A stretch of 64,000 nucleotides of DNA from Micromonospora yangpuensis (lineage in GTDB: Bacteria > Actinomycetota > Actinomycetes > Mycobacteriales > Micromonosporaceae): NCBI RefSeq assembly GCF_900091615.1, contig NZ_FMIA01000002.1, forward strand, positions 62,001-126,000. The letters are read 5' to 3'. Under the pieces are notes generated by a model. The model was given only the letters and a program-made list of their open reading frames with translations, did not search any database and had not been told where the DNA came from. The position numbers and the translations under genes are program-made. Shown one piece after another: positions 16,616 through 24,438 of this stretch (position 1 is its first letter; each line of letters begins with the position of its first letter).

Positions 16616-19600
16616 TCAGTCCTCGTCTTCGTTCTGGTTGCCGGGTCTTGGATTGAACCCGCCGCCGTCCTGCCCCGGCCCGCCCGGGCCGTTGTTGCCA
16701 CCACCGCCGAAGCCCGGACACAACGGATCGGTCTGCGGGTTACAGCCGGGGCCGCCCGGGCCGCCGTTGTTGCCACCCGGACCACCAGGAACGGTCGGTG
16801 GGGCCTCCGGCTCCGGCGCCGGAGGCGGAGGCGGCGGGGGCGCCTCGCCGTTGCCGGCCTCCTGGTCGCCCATCCCGGTGATGTCCGGCAGCGACTCCTT
16901 GTCCTGGCCCTTCAGTGCCTCGTCCATGTACTTCTTCCACAGCATCGACGGGATCGTGCCACCGCCGATGTTGTTGCCGTCCTTGTCGAGGATCTTCGGC
17001 TTCTCCGGGTCCCGGCTGCCGATCCAGACCGCCGTGGCCAACTGCGGGGTGTAGCCGACCATCCAGGCGTGCGCGTTCTCCGCCGAGCCGGCGTGTTCCC
17101 AGGTGCCGGTCTTGCCGGCGGCCTGCCGACCGTCGTCCAGCTTGCCGTTCTGGCTCTTGGCGGTAATCTCCTTGAGCACCGCGGTCACCTCGTCGGCGAC
17201 GTCCTTGCGGACCCGCTGCTCCGGGTCGAGCTTCTCCCCGGTGCCGGCGACCTTCTCCATCTTGCCGGTGTCCTTGTTCTGCCGCTCCACCGACAGGACG
17301 AAGTGCGCCTTGTTGTACTTGCCGCCGTTGGCCAGCGTGGCCAGACCGTTGGCGTGGTCGAGCACGGTGACCGGGTACTGCCCGTACCCGACGACCCGGT
17401 CGAACTTGCTCGGGGCGAGGTCCTCGGGCTTGTTCTTCATCAGGTCGTACGGCTTGGGCGGGTCGGTGGTCCACATGGTGCTGACGCCGGACTGCCGGGC
17501 CAGGTTGACCACCTTGGCCGGACCGATCTTCTCGGTCAGGTGGAAGAACGGCACGTTGTACGACTGGACGGTGGAGACCTCCAGGGTGCAGTTCTTGCCA
17601 CAGATGCCGGCCCCCCGGTTGGCGTTCTGCACCTCGTTCTTGAAGCCTTCCGGCTTGAACGGGGTGGCGTCCCAGCGGGACTTGACCGAGATGCCGGCGT
17701 CGATCGCCGCCGCCAGGGTGTAGACCTTGAACGACGAGCCCGGCGGATGACCACCGACCAGGTCGCCGTTCTGGTTGGTGTTCTTGCCGGCGTAGTCGAA
17801 GTCCGCCCCGCTGTCACCACCGTAGTAGGCGAGCACCCGGCCGTTGCGCGGGTCGATCGAGACCACCGCCGCCATCAGGTTCTTCGGCTGGCCGGCGAGG
17901 ACCGAGCCCTTGCGGCCCGGCTGGGCGGCCTTCTCCAGGGCGTTCTGCATCTTGGCGTTGATGGTGGTTCGGATCCGGTACCCGCCGCCGCGCAACTCGT
18001 CGACGCAGTTCGGCTTGTTCTCGGCGCCGGAGTTGCTGCACACCCCCCACTGCTCCAGCTCCGCCCGGACGTAGTTGACCACGTTGCCCTTGGGCGTGTT
18101 GACGCCGAAGCCGTTGCCGTCCTTGGCCTGCTTGGCCACCTTCGGGTACTCGGTGGGGCGTTCCGGCTTGCCGGGGGCGCCGATCCAGCCCTCGGCCTGC
18201 ATGCCGTCCAGGACGTAGGTCCACCGGCCCTGCGCGTCGGGCAGGTTGACCGCCGGGTCGTACCCCTTGTGGGTGGCGGTGGCCTGCGGCTGCTTGATCA
18301 TCGCGGCGAGGACCGCGCCCTCGGCGACGGTCAGGTCCTTGGCCCGCTTGTTGAAGAAGGTGCCGGCCGCGGCCTCGATGCCGTACGCGCCGCGCCCGAA
18401 GTAGATCACGTTGAGGTAGTGCTGCATGATCTCGGGCTTGTCCATCTGGTCATTGAGCTTGGAGGCGAGGATCGCCTCCTTGACCTTCCGGGCGTACGTG
18501 TCGTCCTTGAGGCTCTCGAACGCGTTGCGGGCGTACTGCTGGGTGATCGTCGAGGCACCCTGCCGGTCGCCGTTGGAGAGGTTGTTCCAGGCGGCCCGGG
18601 CGATGCCCTTGTAGTCGACGCCGGAGTGCCGGTAGAAGTTCCGGTCCTCGGCGGCGGCCACCGCGTGCTGGACGTGCTCCGGGATGTCCTTGATGGTGAC
18701 GATCGTGCGGTTCTCGTTGCCGAGCTTGGCCACGACCGTCTTGTTGTCGCTGGCGTAGACGGTGGTGCTCAGCGGCAGCGGCACCTCGTCGGGCAGCACC
18801 ACGGTGGTCGAGTAGTAGGTGAAACCGACCACGCCGAGCCCGGCCAGCATGACGAAGACCGCGAAGCTGGCGATCAGCATGTTGATCCGTTTGCGCTTCT
18901 TGGCCCGCTTCACCGCGTCCGGGTCGCCGCTGCGACCCCGGCGACCGGGACCACCCGGCCCCCCTGGGCCACCGGGTCCGCCGGGACCACCGGGTCCGCC
19001 GGAGACCGGGGAGACGGCCGCGCGGGCCACCGAGGCCCGGCCGGCCGAGCCGACGGCCGCCCCGCCCACCGCCGCCGCACCGACGCTGGCCCGGCCGGAG
19101 CCGGCACCGACGCTGGCCCGACCGGGCGCGGCGGTACCCACACTCGCACGACCGGCCGATCCGGAGCCGGGGGCCGGGGAGACCGGCACCGAGGCCCGAC
19201 CGGAGCGGCCAGGGGTCGCACCGCCCGGGTACCCGCCGCCTGCCGGGGAGACCGGCACCGAGGCCCGGCCCGGCCCGGCCCGGCCGACCGACGCGCTGCC
19301 CGTACCCCTGGACGCCGGCGGCTGGGCCGCCCCGTAGGAACCGGACTGGGCACCGCCGTAGGAGCCGGGCGGCGACGCCGCGCCGCGGGCACCGGGCGGC
19401 TGGGCCGCCCCGTAGGAACTCTGTGGCCCCTGGGCCGGCGGTGAGGCCGCCCCCCGGACCGGTGCGGAGCCGCCGACCGAGGCCCGGCCGCTGGAGGCGG
19501 CCCCCCGAGGGGTGGCCGAGGCCGAGGCCCGGCCGGTCGGAGCCGCGTCGTCCTGCGCAGGTGACCAACCGGTCCCCGGCGGCCGGTACGCGTCATCCGC

Positions 19601-19654
19601 ACCCGGGATCTGCGCCCGCCCATGCGGGGAACTGGGATCGCCGTACGAGTTCAT
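16616..19654 (-). CDS. ponA: Bifunctional penicillin-binding protein (class A, PonA/PBP1)
   Basis: 1012 residues. Residues 1-250 are Gly/Pro/Ser/Ala-rich and disordered, with the pentapeptide GRASV recurring about eight times. A membrane anchor follows at about 258-280 (INMLIASFAVFVMLAGLGVVGF). The GT51 glycosyltransferase domain has EDRNFYRHSGVDY with catalytic Glu336 and GASTITQQYARN. The transpeptidase has SxxK at Ser640-Lys643 (PPGSSFK), SYN at 698-700 and KTGT at 848-851. A Pro/Gly-rich tail ends in NEDED. All catalytic motifs are intact. It polymerises and cross-links peptidoglycan on the outer face of the membrane. It is the third gene of a tight unit, DUF5318-small ORF-ponA, and ends at a strong terminator. 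The Mtb homologue is ponA1. Confidence 0.97.
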   Translation of the reverse strand: MNSYGDPSSPHGRAQIPGADDAYRPPGTGWSPAQDDAAPTGRASASATPRGAASSGRASVGGSAPVRGAASPPAQGPQSSYGAAQPPGARGAASPPGSYGGAQSGSYGAAQPPASRGTGSASVGRAGPGRASVPVSPAGGGYPGGATPGRSGRASVPVSPAPGSGSAGRASVGTAAPGRASVGAGSGRASVGAAAVGGAAVGSAGRASVARAAVSPVSGGPGGPGGPGGPGGPGGPGRRGRSGDPDAVKRAKKRKRINMLIASFAVFVMLAGLGVVGFTYYSTTVVLPDEVPLPLSTTVYASDNKTVVAKLGNENRTIVTIKDIPEHVQHAVAAAEDRNFYRHSGVDYKGIARAAWNNLSNGDRQGASTITQQYARNAFESLKDDTYARKVKEAILASKLNDQMDKPEIMQHYLNVIYFGRGAYGIEAAAGTFFNKRAKDLTVAEGAVLAAMIKQPQATATHKGYDPAVNLPDAQGRWTYVLDGMQAEGWIGAPGKPERPTEYPKVAKQAKDGNGFGVNTPKGNVVNYVRAELEQWGVCSNSGAENKPNCVDELRGGGYRIRTTINAKMQNALEKAAQPGRKGSVLAGQPKNLMAAVVSIDPRNGRVLAYYGGDSGADFDYAGKNTNQNGDLVGGHPPGSSFKVYTLAAAIDAGISVKSRWDATPFKPEGFKNEVQNANRGAGICGKNCTLEVSTVQSYNVPFFHLTEKIGPAKVVNLARQSGVSTMWTTDPPKPYDLMKNKPEDLAPSKFDRVVGYGQYPVTVLDHANGLATLANGGKYNKAHFVLSVERQNKDTGKMEKVAGTGEKLDPEQRVRKDVADEVTAVLKEITAKSQNGKLDDGRQAAGKTGTWEHAGSAENAHAWMVGYTPQLATAVWIGSRDPEKPKILDKDGNNIGGGTIPSMLWKKYMDEALKGQDKESLPDITGMGDQEAGNGEAPPPPPPPAPEPEAPPTVPGGPGGNNGGPGGPGCNPQTDPLCPGFGGGGNNGPGGPGQDGGGFNPRPGNQNEDED

Positions 19655-19657
19655 TCC

Positions 19658-19852
19658 TCACACCCTGCCGGTCGCGGTGGGGCGCGGGTACGCCGCCACC
19701 GGTTTGCCGTGAGTTGAAACACCCGTCAGCACGTCCGACTCGGGTCGGTACGACCGGGTTGTTTCGCTACTAACCGGATCAATTACGCACAAGAGCTGCC
19801 AGCCGTCCCGCTCGTACACGATGCCGGGACCGACCGAGTCAGCCAGTTTCAC
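19658..19852 (-). CDS. Small protein between DUF5318 gene and ponA
   Basis: 64 residues (MKLADSVGPGIVYERDGWQLL...). Its ATG overlaps the DUF5318 stop by 4 bp, and its stop lies 3 bp before the ponA ATG, so it would be coupled on both sides. The central part, ERDGWQLLCVIDPVSS, looks coding rather than random GC-rich sequence. I recognise no family. The tight fit is the main support; the alternative is that this is simply the ponA leader. Confidence 0.5.
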   Translation of the reverse strand: MKLADSVGPGIVYERDGWQLLCVIDPVSSETTRSYRPESDVLTGVSTHGKPVAAYPRPTATGRV

Positions 19853-20322
19853 CGTTGCGCCTCTCGCCTTCGCCGGGGGGTCGAGCCGGTGCCCGCCCCC
19901 GGGGTCACGGCACCGCCCATCGCGTCCTGCCCCGGACCGCCCTCCGGGTCGTCGACGAGCCCGTCCCGCCCGAGCAGGTACTGCTCCACGAGGTGGTTCC
20001 AGTCACAGCCGAGGCACACCTCCACCACGAAGACCTGGAACTCACGCAACGTCATCGCCAGCGCGGGCAGCTCGTCCCGGGTGCGGGCCTGGCCGGCGGA
20101 CTGCTTGAGCTCGTCGCCGTAAATGTAGTGGACGTGCGTGAGGTTCTCACTACGGCAGATCGGGCAGCGCTCCTCGGTGGACTCGCCGTGGAAACGCGCG
20201 GCGTTCTTCAGATACGGCGAGGCGTCACAGACGTCGTACGTGCCGACCCGCCCGGCGAGGAGCTCACGCAGCACCGCCCGCTTCTGGAGCGAGTAGTCGA
20301 CCACCTGGCGAGACCCACGCAT
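19849..20322 (-). CDS. DUF5318 protein with zinc-ribbon cysteines (Rv0049-like)
   Basis: 157 residues beginning MRGSRQVVDYSLQKRAVLREL. CPICRSENLTHVHYIYGDELK and CLGCDWNHLVEQYLLG contribute two CxxC pairs, probably one zinc site. The family is found throughout Actinobacteria directly upstream of ponA (Rv0049 in M. tuberculosis). Its function is unknown; context suggests a link to envelope synthesis. The C-terminal 35 residues are Gly/Pro-rich and unconserved in character. Confidence 0.88.
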   Translation of the reverse strand: MRGSRQVVDYSLQKRAVLRELLAGRVGTYDVCDASPYLKNAARFHGESTEERCPICRSENLTHVHYIYGDELKQSAGQARTRDELPALAMTLREFQVFVVEVCLGCDWNHLVEQYLLGRDGLVDDPEGGPGQDAMGGAVTPGAGTGSTPRRRREAQR

Positions 20323-20432
20323 GCGGCAAAGGGTACGCGGTCCGGACCGACGAGGCGACCACGGTAACGATGCGTGAGCGTGACACGCCGAAATCCGGGG
20401 TTTGCCCTACCCACCGCGAGGGGCTACGGTAC

Positions 20433-20455
20433 CGATGTATCGGCCCGATACATCG
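20433..20455. promoter_or_regulatory. 23-bp perfect palindrome, probable PadR operator
   Basis: Arms cgatgtatcgg (20433-20443) and ccgatacatcg (20445-20455) around a single central c. It contains ATGT...ACAT, the half-sites typical of PadR-family operators, and lies 55 bp before the padR start. Autorepression and control of the downstream ino1 are inferred. Confidence 0.7.
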
Positions 20456-20510
20456 AGGCGGGCACCGATACCGGTGAACGTCCAGGGGTGTGGGTGGGAA
20501 GGGGAGGCGC

Positions 20511-21149
20511 GTGCTCGAGCTCGCCATCCTCGGCCTCCTCCAGGAAGCCCCGATGCACGGATACGAGCTGCGCAAGGAGCTCACCGCGAAGCTCGGCGCC
20601 ATCCGGGCGGCGATCAGCTACGGCTCGCTCTACCCGACGCTGCGCCGGTTGCAGACGGCGGGTTGGATCACCGAAGCCGCCGAGACGCCCGCGACGGCAG
20701 ACGAGGTCCCCGCGCTGACCAGCCGGCGCGGGCGGGTGGTCTACGAGATCACCGCGGAGGGCAAGGAACGCTTCGCCGAGCTGATCGGGCAGGCCGGCCC
20801 CGAGACGTACGACGACACCGGCTTCGGCGTGCACTTCGCGTTCTTCGCCCGCACCGACCAGGCGACCCGGCTCCGCATCCTGGAGGGCCGCCGCCGCAAG
20901 ATCGAGGAACGTCGTGAAGGCCTTCGCGACGTGCTCGGTCGGGCTGCCGAGCGGCTCGACGCGTACACCCTGGAACTTCAACGCCACGGCCTGGATGCCT
21001 GTGAGCGTGAGGTCCGCTGGCTGGAGGAGCTCATCGCCAACGAGCGCTCCGGCCGCGCACCGGCAGCCCCCGACCCGGGGACCGCCGGTGTTCGACGAGA
21101 TGATCCCAACCCGCCCCCGCCTGGCGAGTCCAGGACAGAGCGGCCGTGA
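20511..21149 (+). CDS. PadR-family transcriptional regulator
   Basis: 212 residues from [26 protein letters not shown] and [19 protein letters not shown], the winged-helix PadR signature with the 'GSLYPTL' recognition helix. Then comes a wing ([17 protein letters not shown]) and a helical C-terminal dimerisation part ([16 protein letters not shown]). A GTG 21 nt upstream is an alternative start; the chosen one begins at the conserved first helix and has GGGGAGG just ahead. It lies directly upstream of ino1, as Rv0047c does beside ino1 in M. tuberculosis. The palindrome at 20433 is the likely operator. Confidence 0.92.
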   Translation: MLELAILGLLQEAPMHGYELRKELTAKLGAIRAAISYGSLYPTLRRLQTAGWITEAAETPATADEVPALTSRRGRVVYEITAEGKERFAELIGQAGPETYDDTGFGVHFAFFARTDQATRLRILEGRRRKIEERREGLRDVLGRAAERLDAYTLELQRHGLDACEREVRWLEELIANERSGRAPAAPDPGTAGVRRDDPNPPPPGESRTERP

Positions 21150-21172
21150 TGAAGAAGAAGGAGGCAGACGCT

Positions 21173-22252
21173 ATGGGCTCCGTCCGCGTCGCCATCGTCG
21201 GTGTGGGTAACTGCGCCTCGTCCCTGGTCCAGGGCGTGGAGTACTACCGCGACGCCGACCCGAACGACCGCGTTCCGGGTCTCATGCACGTCACCTTCGG
21301 CGACTACCACGTCTCGGACGTGGAGTTCGTGGCGGCGTTCGACGTGGACGCCAAGAAGGTGGGCATGGACCTCGCGGAGGCGATCATCGCCAGCGAGAAC
21401 AACACCATCAAGCTCTGCGACGTACCGCCGACCGGCGTCAGCGTGCAGCGCGGCCCGACCTTCGACGGTCTGGGCCAGTACTACCGGGAGATCGTCCAGG
21501 AGTCCGGCGCCGAGCCGGTCGACGTGGCGCAGGCGCTGCGCGACGCCCAGGTCGACGTGGTCGTCTCCTACCTGCCGGTCGGCTCCGAGCAGGCCGACAA
21601 GTTCTACGCCCAGGCCGCGATCGACGCCGGTTGCGCGTTCGTCAACGCCCTGCCGGTCTTCATCGCCTCCGACCCGGAGTGGGCGCAGAAGTTCACCGAC
21701 GCCGGCCTGCCGATCGTCGGCGACGACATCAAGAGCCAGGTCGGCGCCACCATCGTGCACCGCGCCCTGGCGAAGCTCTTCGAGGACCGCGGCGTCGAGC
21801 TGCTGCGCACGTACCAGCTCAACTTCGGCGGCAACATGGACTTCATGAACATGCTGGAGCGCAACCGCCTGGTCTCGAAGAAGATCTCGAAGACCCAGTC
21901 GGTCACCTCGCAGATCCCGCACGAGATGAGCAAGAGCGACGTGCACATCGGCCCGTCGGACCACGTGCCGTGGCTCGACGACCGCAAGTGGGCGTACATC
22001 CGCCTGGAGGGCCGCTCCTTCGGTGACACCCCGCTCAACGCGGAGCTGAAGCTGGAGGTGTGGGACTCGCCGAACTCGGCAGGTGTCATCATCGACGCCG
22101 TCCGGGCCGCGAAGATCGCCCTGGACCGCAAGATCGGTGGCCCGATCCTCTCGGCCTCCTCCTACTTCATGAAGTCCCCCCCGGTGCAGTACGCCGACCA
22201 CGAGGCGCACGCCGCCGTCGAGGGATTCATCACCGGCGAGGTCGAGCGCTGA
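21173..22252 (+). CDS. ino1: Inositol-3-phosphate synthase
   Basis: 359 residues. An NAD-binding N-terminus ([22 protein letters not shown]) is followed by [77 protein letters not shown] and [24 protein letters not shown], all hallmarks of actinobacterial Ino1. It converts glucose-6-phosphate to inositol-3-phosphate for mycothiol and phosphatidylinositol. The ATG at 21173 has GAAGGAGG 8 nt upstream. An ATG further upstream (21149 region) overlaps padR but has poorer spacing. It is followed by a hairpin. Confidence 0.97.
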   Translation: MGSVRVAIVGVGNCASSLVQGVEYYRDADPNDRVPGLMHVTFGDYHVSDVEFVAAFDVDAKKVGMDLAEAIIASENNTIKLCDVPPTGVSVQRGPTFDGLGQYYREIVQESGAEPVDVAQALRDAQVDVVVSYLPVGSEQADKFYAQAAIDAGCAFVNALPVFIASDPEWAQKFTDAGLPIVGDDIKSQVGATIVHRALAKLFEDRGVELLRTYQLNFGGNMDFMNMLERNRLVSKKISKTQSVTSQIPHEMSKSDVHIGPSDHVPWLDDRKWAYIRLEGRSFGDTPLNAELKLEVWDSPNSAGVIIDAVRAAKIALDRKIGGPILSASSYFMKSPPVQYADHEAHAAVEGFITGEVER

Positions 22253-22277
22253 CCCGCTGAACACCAGCAGCACCGCC

Positions 22278-22307
22278 GAGGGCCGGGTCCGCGTGGACCC
22301 GGCCCTC
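22278..22307. terminator. Hairpin terminator between ino1 and the toxin gene
   Basis: A perfect 13-bp stem, gagggccgggtcc (22278-22290) and ggacccggccctc (22295-22307), with loop gcgt. It can end ino1 from one side and the toxin-antitoxin transcript from the other. Confidence 0.85.
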
Positions 22308-22315
22308 GCCGTCGG

Positions 22316-22702
22316 TCACTCCGACATCTCCAGGTACGGCGACAGCCGTATGGCCAGTTCCTCAACCGAGTCGACCTCGCCACTGGTCAACGCATCGGTG
22401 AGGGCCATCCGGTCCTTGGCGGGCATGTTCAACAACATGTCGGCCCGTTCCAGGCAGACGTCCAGCGCCGTCCAGGCAAGGCTGGCGTTCCACAGGTCGA
22501 GCGGACGCCAGACCATGATCCCGTGCAGGAGGGCTGCTACCTGGTTCAACAGCTCGGGGTAGACCCGGCCGTCCAACAGACGTGCGTGAGGACGGGCGGC
22601 AGCGGCGACGAGGATCCCCCCGTCCCGCACCACGGTTCGTGAGGCCGTGCAACTGGAGAGCAGGAGCAGCAGGTCTTCGGCGTCGGGCCAGGCTCGCGTC
22701 AC
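22316..22702 (-). CDS. Doc/Fic-like toxin-family protein with lost catalytic motif
   Basis: 128 residues. The framework fits actinobacterial Doc toxins: VVRDGGILVAAAARPHARL, YPELLNQVAALLHGI, SLAWTALDVCLE, TSGEVDSVEELA. The position of the Fic motif (HxFxDGNKR in active proteins) reads RPLDLWNASLAW, so the His, Asp/Glu, Gly, Lys and Arg are all replaced and only Asn remains. Kinase- or AMP-transferase-type activity is therefore not expected. It overlaps the antitoxin gene by 4 bp, the normal order for this TA class. It may be a neutralised toxin kept with its antitoxin. Confidence 0.8.
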   Translation of the reverse strand: MTRAWPDAEDLLLLLSSCTASRTVVRDGGILVAAAARPHARLLDGRVYPELLNQVAALLHGIMVWRPLDLWNASLAWTALDVCLERADMLLNMPAKDRMALTDALTSGEVDSVEELAIRLSPYLEMSE

Positions 22703-22953
22703 CGGTCCCCCAACATCTCGTAGAACTCTGCGTTCCGCTCACGAACCCGCCTAGCGGCCTGGCGGGTCCACTCGTTGCGCGCCTGGCGGTCGAGGTACTC
22801 CTGGATGGCCAGCTCGACGGTCTTGTGCATCGAGCGATGCTCAGCCTCGGCCAGCTCACGGAGCCGCTGTTCGATTTCGGGCTTGAGCGTCAGGGTGAAG
22901 GCCATACCACTTTTGTATAGCTCTTCAGGGGGCGCGTCAACCACGCTTGGCAC
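22699..22953 (-). CDS. Ribbon-helix-helix antitoxin (Arc/CopG-like)
   Basis: 84 residues from a GTG with AGGAGG 8 nt upstream; this GTG shares its first base with the TAG stop of the preceding small gene. A second possible start is the ATG at 22905, 8 nt after tataca, which would give a leaderless 68-residue form beginning MAFTLTLKPEIEQRLREL. The core FTLTLKPEIEQRLRELAEAEHRSMHKTVELAIQEYL is a typical RHH strand-helix-helix. The C-terminal part (ARNEWTRQAARRVRERNAEFYEML) would contact the toxin. Confidence 0.85.
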   Translation of the reverse strand: MPSVVDAPPEELYKSGMAFTLTLKPEIEQRLRELAEAEHRSMHKTVELAIQEYLDRQARNEWTRQAARRVRERNAEFYEMLGDR

Positions 22954-23243
22954 TACCTCTTCCTCCTTGTTGATTGATCATGAGCCGCCCGGGTGTTGAT
23001 CCGAGCACGGCCGCCGGCAGGCCGCATACCGACCAACGGCAGGGCAGCGAGGCCGGACGCGGAGACATGAGAACCAGATGTGTTACCGCCGCCCCGCCCG
23101 TCGAGCTGGTACACGTCCAGCCAGCACCAACCGTCGTAGGTGACCAGGTCGTCGCGGACCCGGATCACCCGAGCCAGGAACGGCCGACTGGCAAACTGGA
23201 TGCCGGCCACCCGGGTCACCTGCACCACCTCGCCGGCCCTCAC
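22953..23243 (-). CDS. Small Micromonosporaceae protein with TYDGWCWLD motif
   Basis: 96 residues starting GTG, overlapping the previous stop as GTGA. The core VRAGEVVQVTRVAGIQFASRPFLARVIRV.DDLVTYDGWCWLDVYQLD is of a kind common in Micromonosporaceae genomes next to small Cys-containing genes; the function is unknown. The tail is basic. It ends TAG directly at the antitoxin start. Two overlapping junctions suggest co-translation with its neighbours. Confidence 0.65.
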   Translation of the reverse strand: MRAGEVVQVTRVAGIQFASRPFLARVIRVRDDLVTYDGWCWLDVYQLDGRGGGNTSGSHVSASGLAALPLVGMRPAGGRARINTRAAHDQSTRRKR

Positions 23244-23395
23244 CACCCGTACCGCCGCCAGGCCCGGATCCGGGCCCGCGCCACCTCGACCGCCGGGCAC
23301 CAGCCGACGCAACAGGCCTGACACCTGTGGTGCCGGTGGAATTCGAGCACCCGCCAGGCGGAGCGGACCAGACCGGGAAGCCGCCGCCCGGTCAC
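23240..23395 (-). CDS. Very small Cys-rich protein, coupled gene
   Basis: 51 residues from a GTG that overlaps the preceding stop (GTGA). HRHHRCQACCVGWCPAVEVARARIRAW contains CxxCC and WC, resembling a metal-binding knuckle. It is one of three consecutive overlapping small genes. No family name can be given; the overlap at both ends and the non-random Cys/His pattern support it. Confidence 0.55.
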   Translation of the reverse strand: MTGRRLPGLVRSAWRVLEFHRHHRCQACCVGWCPAVEVARARIRAWRRYGW

Positions 23396-23734
23396 CACCG
23401 CGACCTGGCCGCCCGGCCGACGGGATCGCCGCCGGGCACCCGCCCCGACTCGCGCGCCGGCCGCGGCTCGCGCACCCGCCCCGGCTCGCGCGCCCGCCGC
23501 GGCTCGCGCGCCGGCCGCCAGCGAAGCAGGGCCACCAGGCGAGACGCCGGCACCGCCCCGGGCAGCACCGGCAGCCCCAGCTCGACAAGCCGGTCGGCCG
23601 CCGCGTTGGCCGGCCGGCACGGCCCCGGCACGCGGGCAGATCCGGCACGAGCCACCCCGGTCGGGTACGTGCGCGGCGATGATCTCGTGTGCGGCACGGC
23701 TCTCCAACCGCGCCCGACTCTCGTGCAGCCCCAT
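23392..23734 (-). pseudogene. Small Cys-containing gene, apparently frameshifted
   Basis: The frame opening at ATG 23734 reads MGLHESRARLESRAAHEIIAAHVPDRGGSCRICP and then loses coding character. The neighbouring frame resumes with VPGPCRPANAAADRLVELGLPVLPGAVPASRLVALLRWR and ends at 23392 overlapping the next gene. Joining the two needs a one-base shift near 23632 and gives a sensible protein with CxxC and PC motifs, like small Micromonosporaceae proteins. The C-terminal part is low-complexity ARE/PR-rich. A sequencing error would look the same. Confidence 0.5.
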
Positions 23735-24091
23735 CGACGGCGTACCCCTCGCAGGATGGGGCGGACGCGCGGCCCGGCACCGCCGCGAGGGGGATTCGCG
23801 GCGGGGACCACGCGCCCGCCCGGCTCGACGCCCGGGTGCGCTGTCGGGTCCGCGCACCCAGGCCCACAACCGAGGGGGTACGCACCACGCACGCGCGCCG
23901 GTGCCCGCTCCTGACGGGTACGGCGTGGTAGACAGTCGGGGAGTCGTTCCCCGGGACGCCGTCCAGCGTGATGTGTCTCCCGTTCGGCTCGTTGCCGGAC
24001 CGGGGTGGGCAATGCCGCCAAGCCGACCCACCCCGGTCCGCCCTACCTCGACCACTGATCACCTTCGGTAACCACAGCCACACGCAGCCAG
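23735..24091. other. No supported gene
   Basis: Long GC-rich frames cross this stretch on both strands, but none has a ribosome-binding site with a family-like sequence. It probably holds divergent promoters for the small-gene cluster and for the DUF397 gene. Confidence 0.4.
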
Positions 24092-24313
24092 ATGGTGCCG
24101 AACGAACATACGTTCACGCTTCGCGCGCAATGGCTCGGCGTCAGCACCCGCAGCGGCAACGGCAGCGCCAACTGCGTCGAAGCCGGGCCGGTGCTCGACG
24201 GCAGCGGCCGGTTCGCCGTACGCGACAGCAAGGACCGCACCGGCCCCACCCTGCTCTTCCCCGCAGCCGACTGGACCACCTTCCTCAGCAGCCTCCCTTC
24301 CCCACCTGCCTAG
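24092..24313 (+). CDS. DUF397 domain protein
   Basis: 73 residues. RAQWLGVSTRSGNGSANCVEAG, GRFAVRDSKDRTGPTLLFPAADWTTFL follows the DUF397 pattern (W..S..S..NGNCVEV...VAVRDSKDP.GP.L.F....W..F). These proteins normally pair with an adjacent XRE-type regulator in Streptomyces-like bacteria. No such gene is next to it, so it is an orphan. No clear Shine-Dalgarno is present before the ATG. Confidence 0.8.
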   Translation: MVPNEHTFTLRAQWLGVSTRSGNGSANCVEAGPVLDGSGRFAVRDSKDRTGPTLLFPAADWTTFLSSLPSPPA

Positions 24314-24345
24314 CCAGCGGTTGCCGATCCACCAGGCAACGGGCC

Positions 24346-24368
24346 GGGGCGGGGCGGGGCGGGGCGGG
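24346..24368 (+). repeat. GGGGC pentamer array
   Basis: Four GGGGC units followed by GGG between the DUF397 gene and the 53-bp repeat. The four G-runs separated by single C could form a G-quadruplex on the plus strand. Function is unknown. Confidence 0.6.
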
Positions 24369-24382
24369 AAAGCCCTTCCGGC

Positions 24383-24435
24383 GTGAGAAGGGTGCCCTTC
24401 TATACCGAAAGCGTTAACAGGGGGCCCTTTCTTAC
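24383..24435. repeat. 53-bp palindromic dispersed repeat, copy 1
   Basis: Begins gtgagaaggg and ends ccctttcttac, with tataccgaaagcgttaaca in the centre. The ends are inverted relative to each other. It lies 3 bp from the ogt stop. The second copy at 25261-25313 is the same length and nearly identical. Confidence 0.85.
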
Positions 24436-24438
24436 CCG

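Noticed and set aside
17069..19444. A 791-residue plus-strand frame
   Set aside because: It is antisense to ponA, whose catalytic motifs are all intact.
22953..24083. A single 376-residue minus-strand frame
   Set aside because: Only the last 96 residues look coding. The rest is Arg/Gly/Pro-rich shadow sequence, and the overlapping GTGA junctions define shorter genes in other frames.
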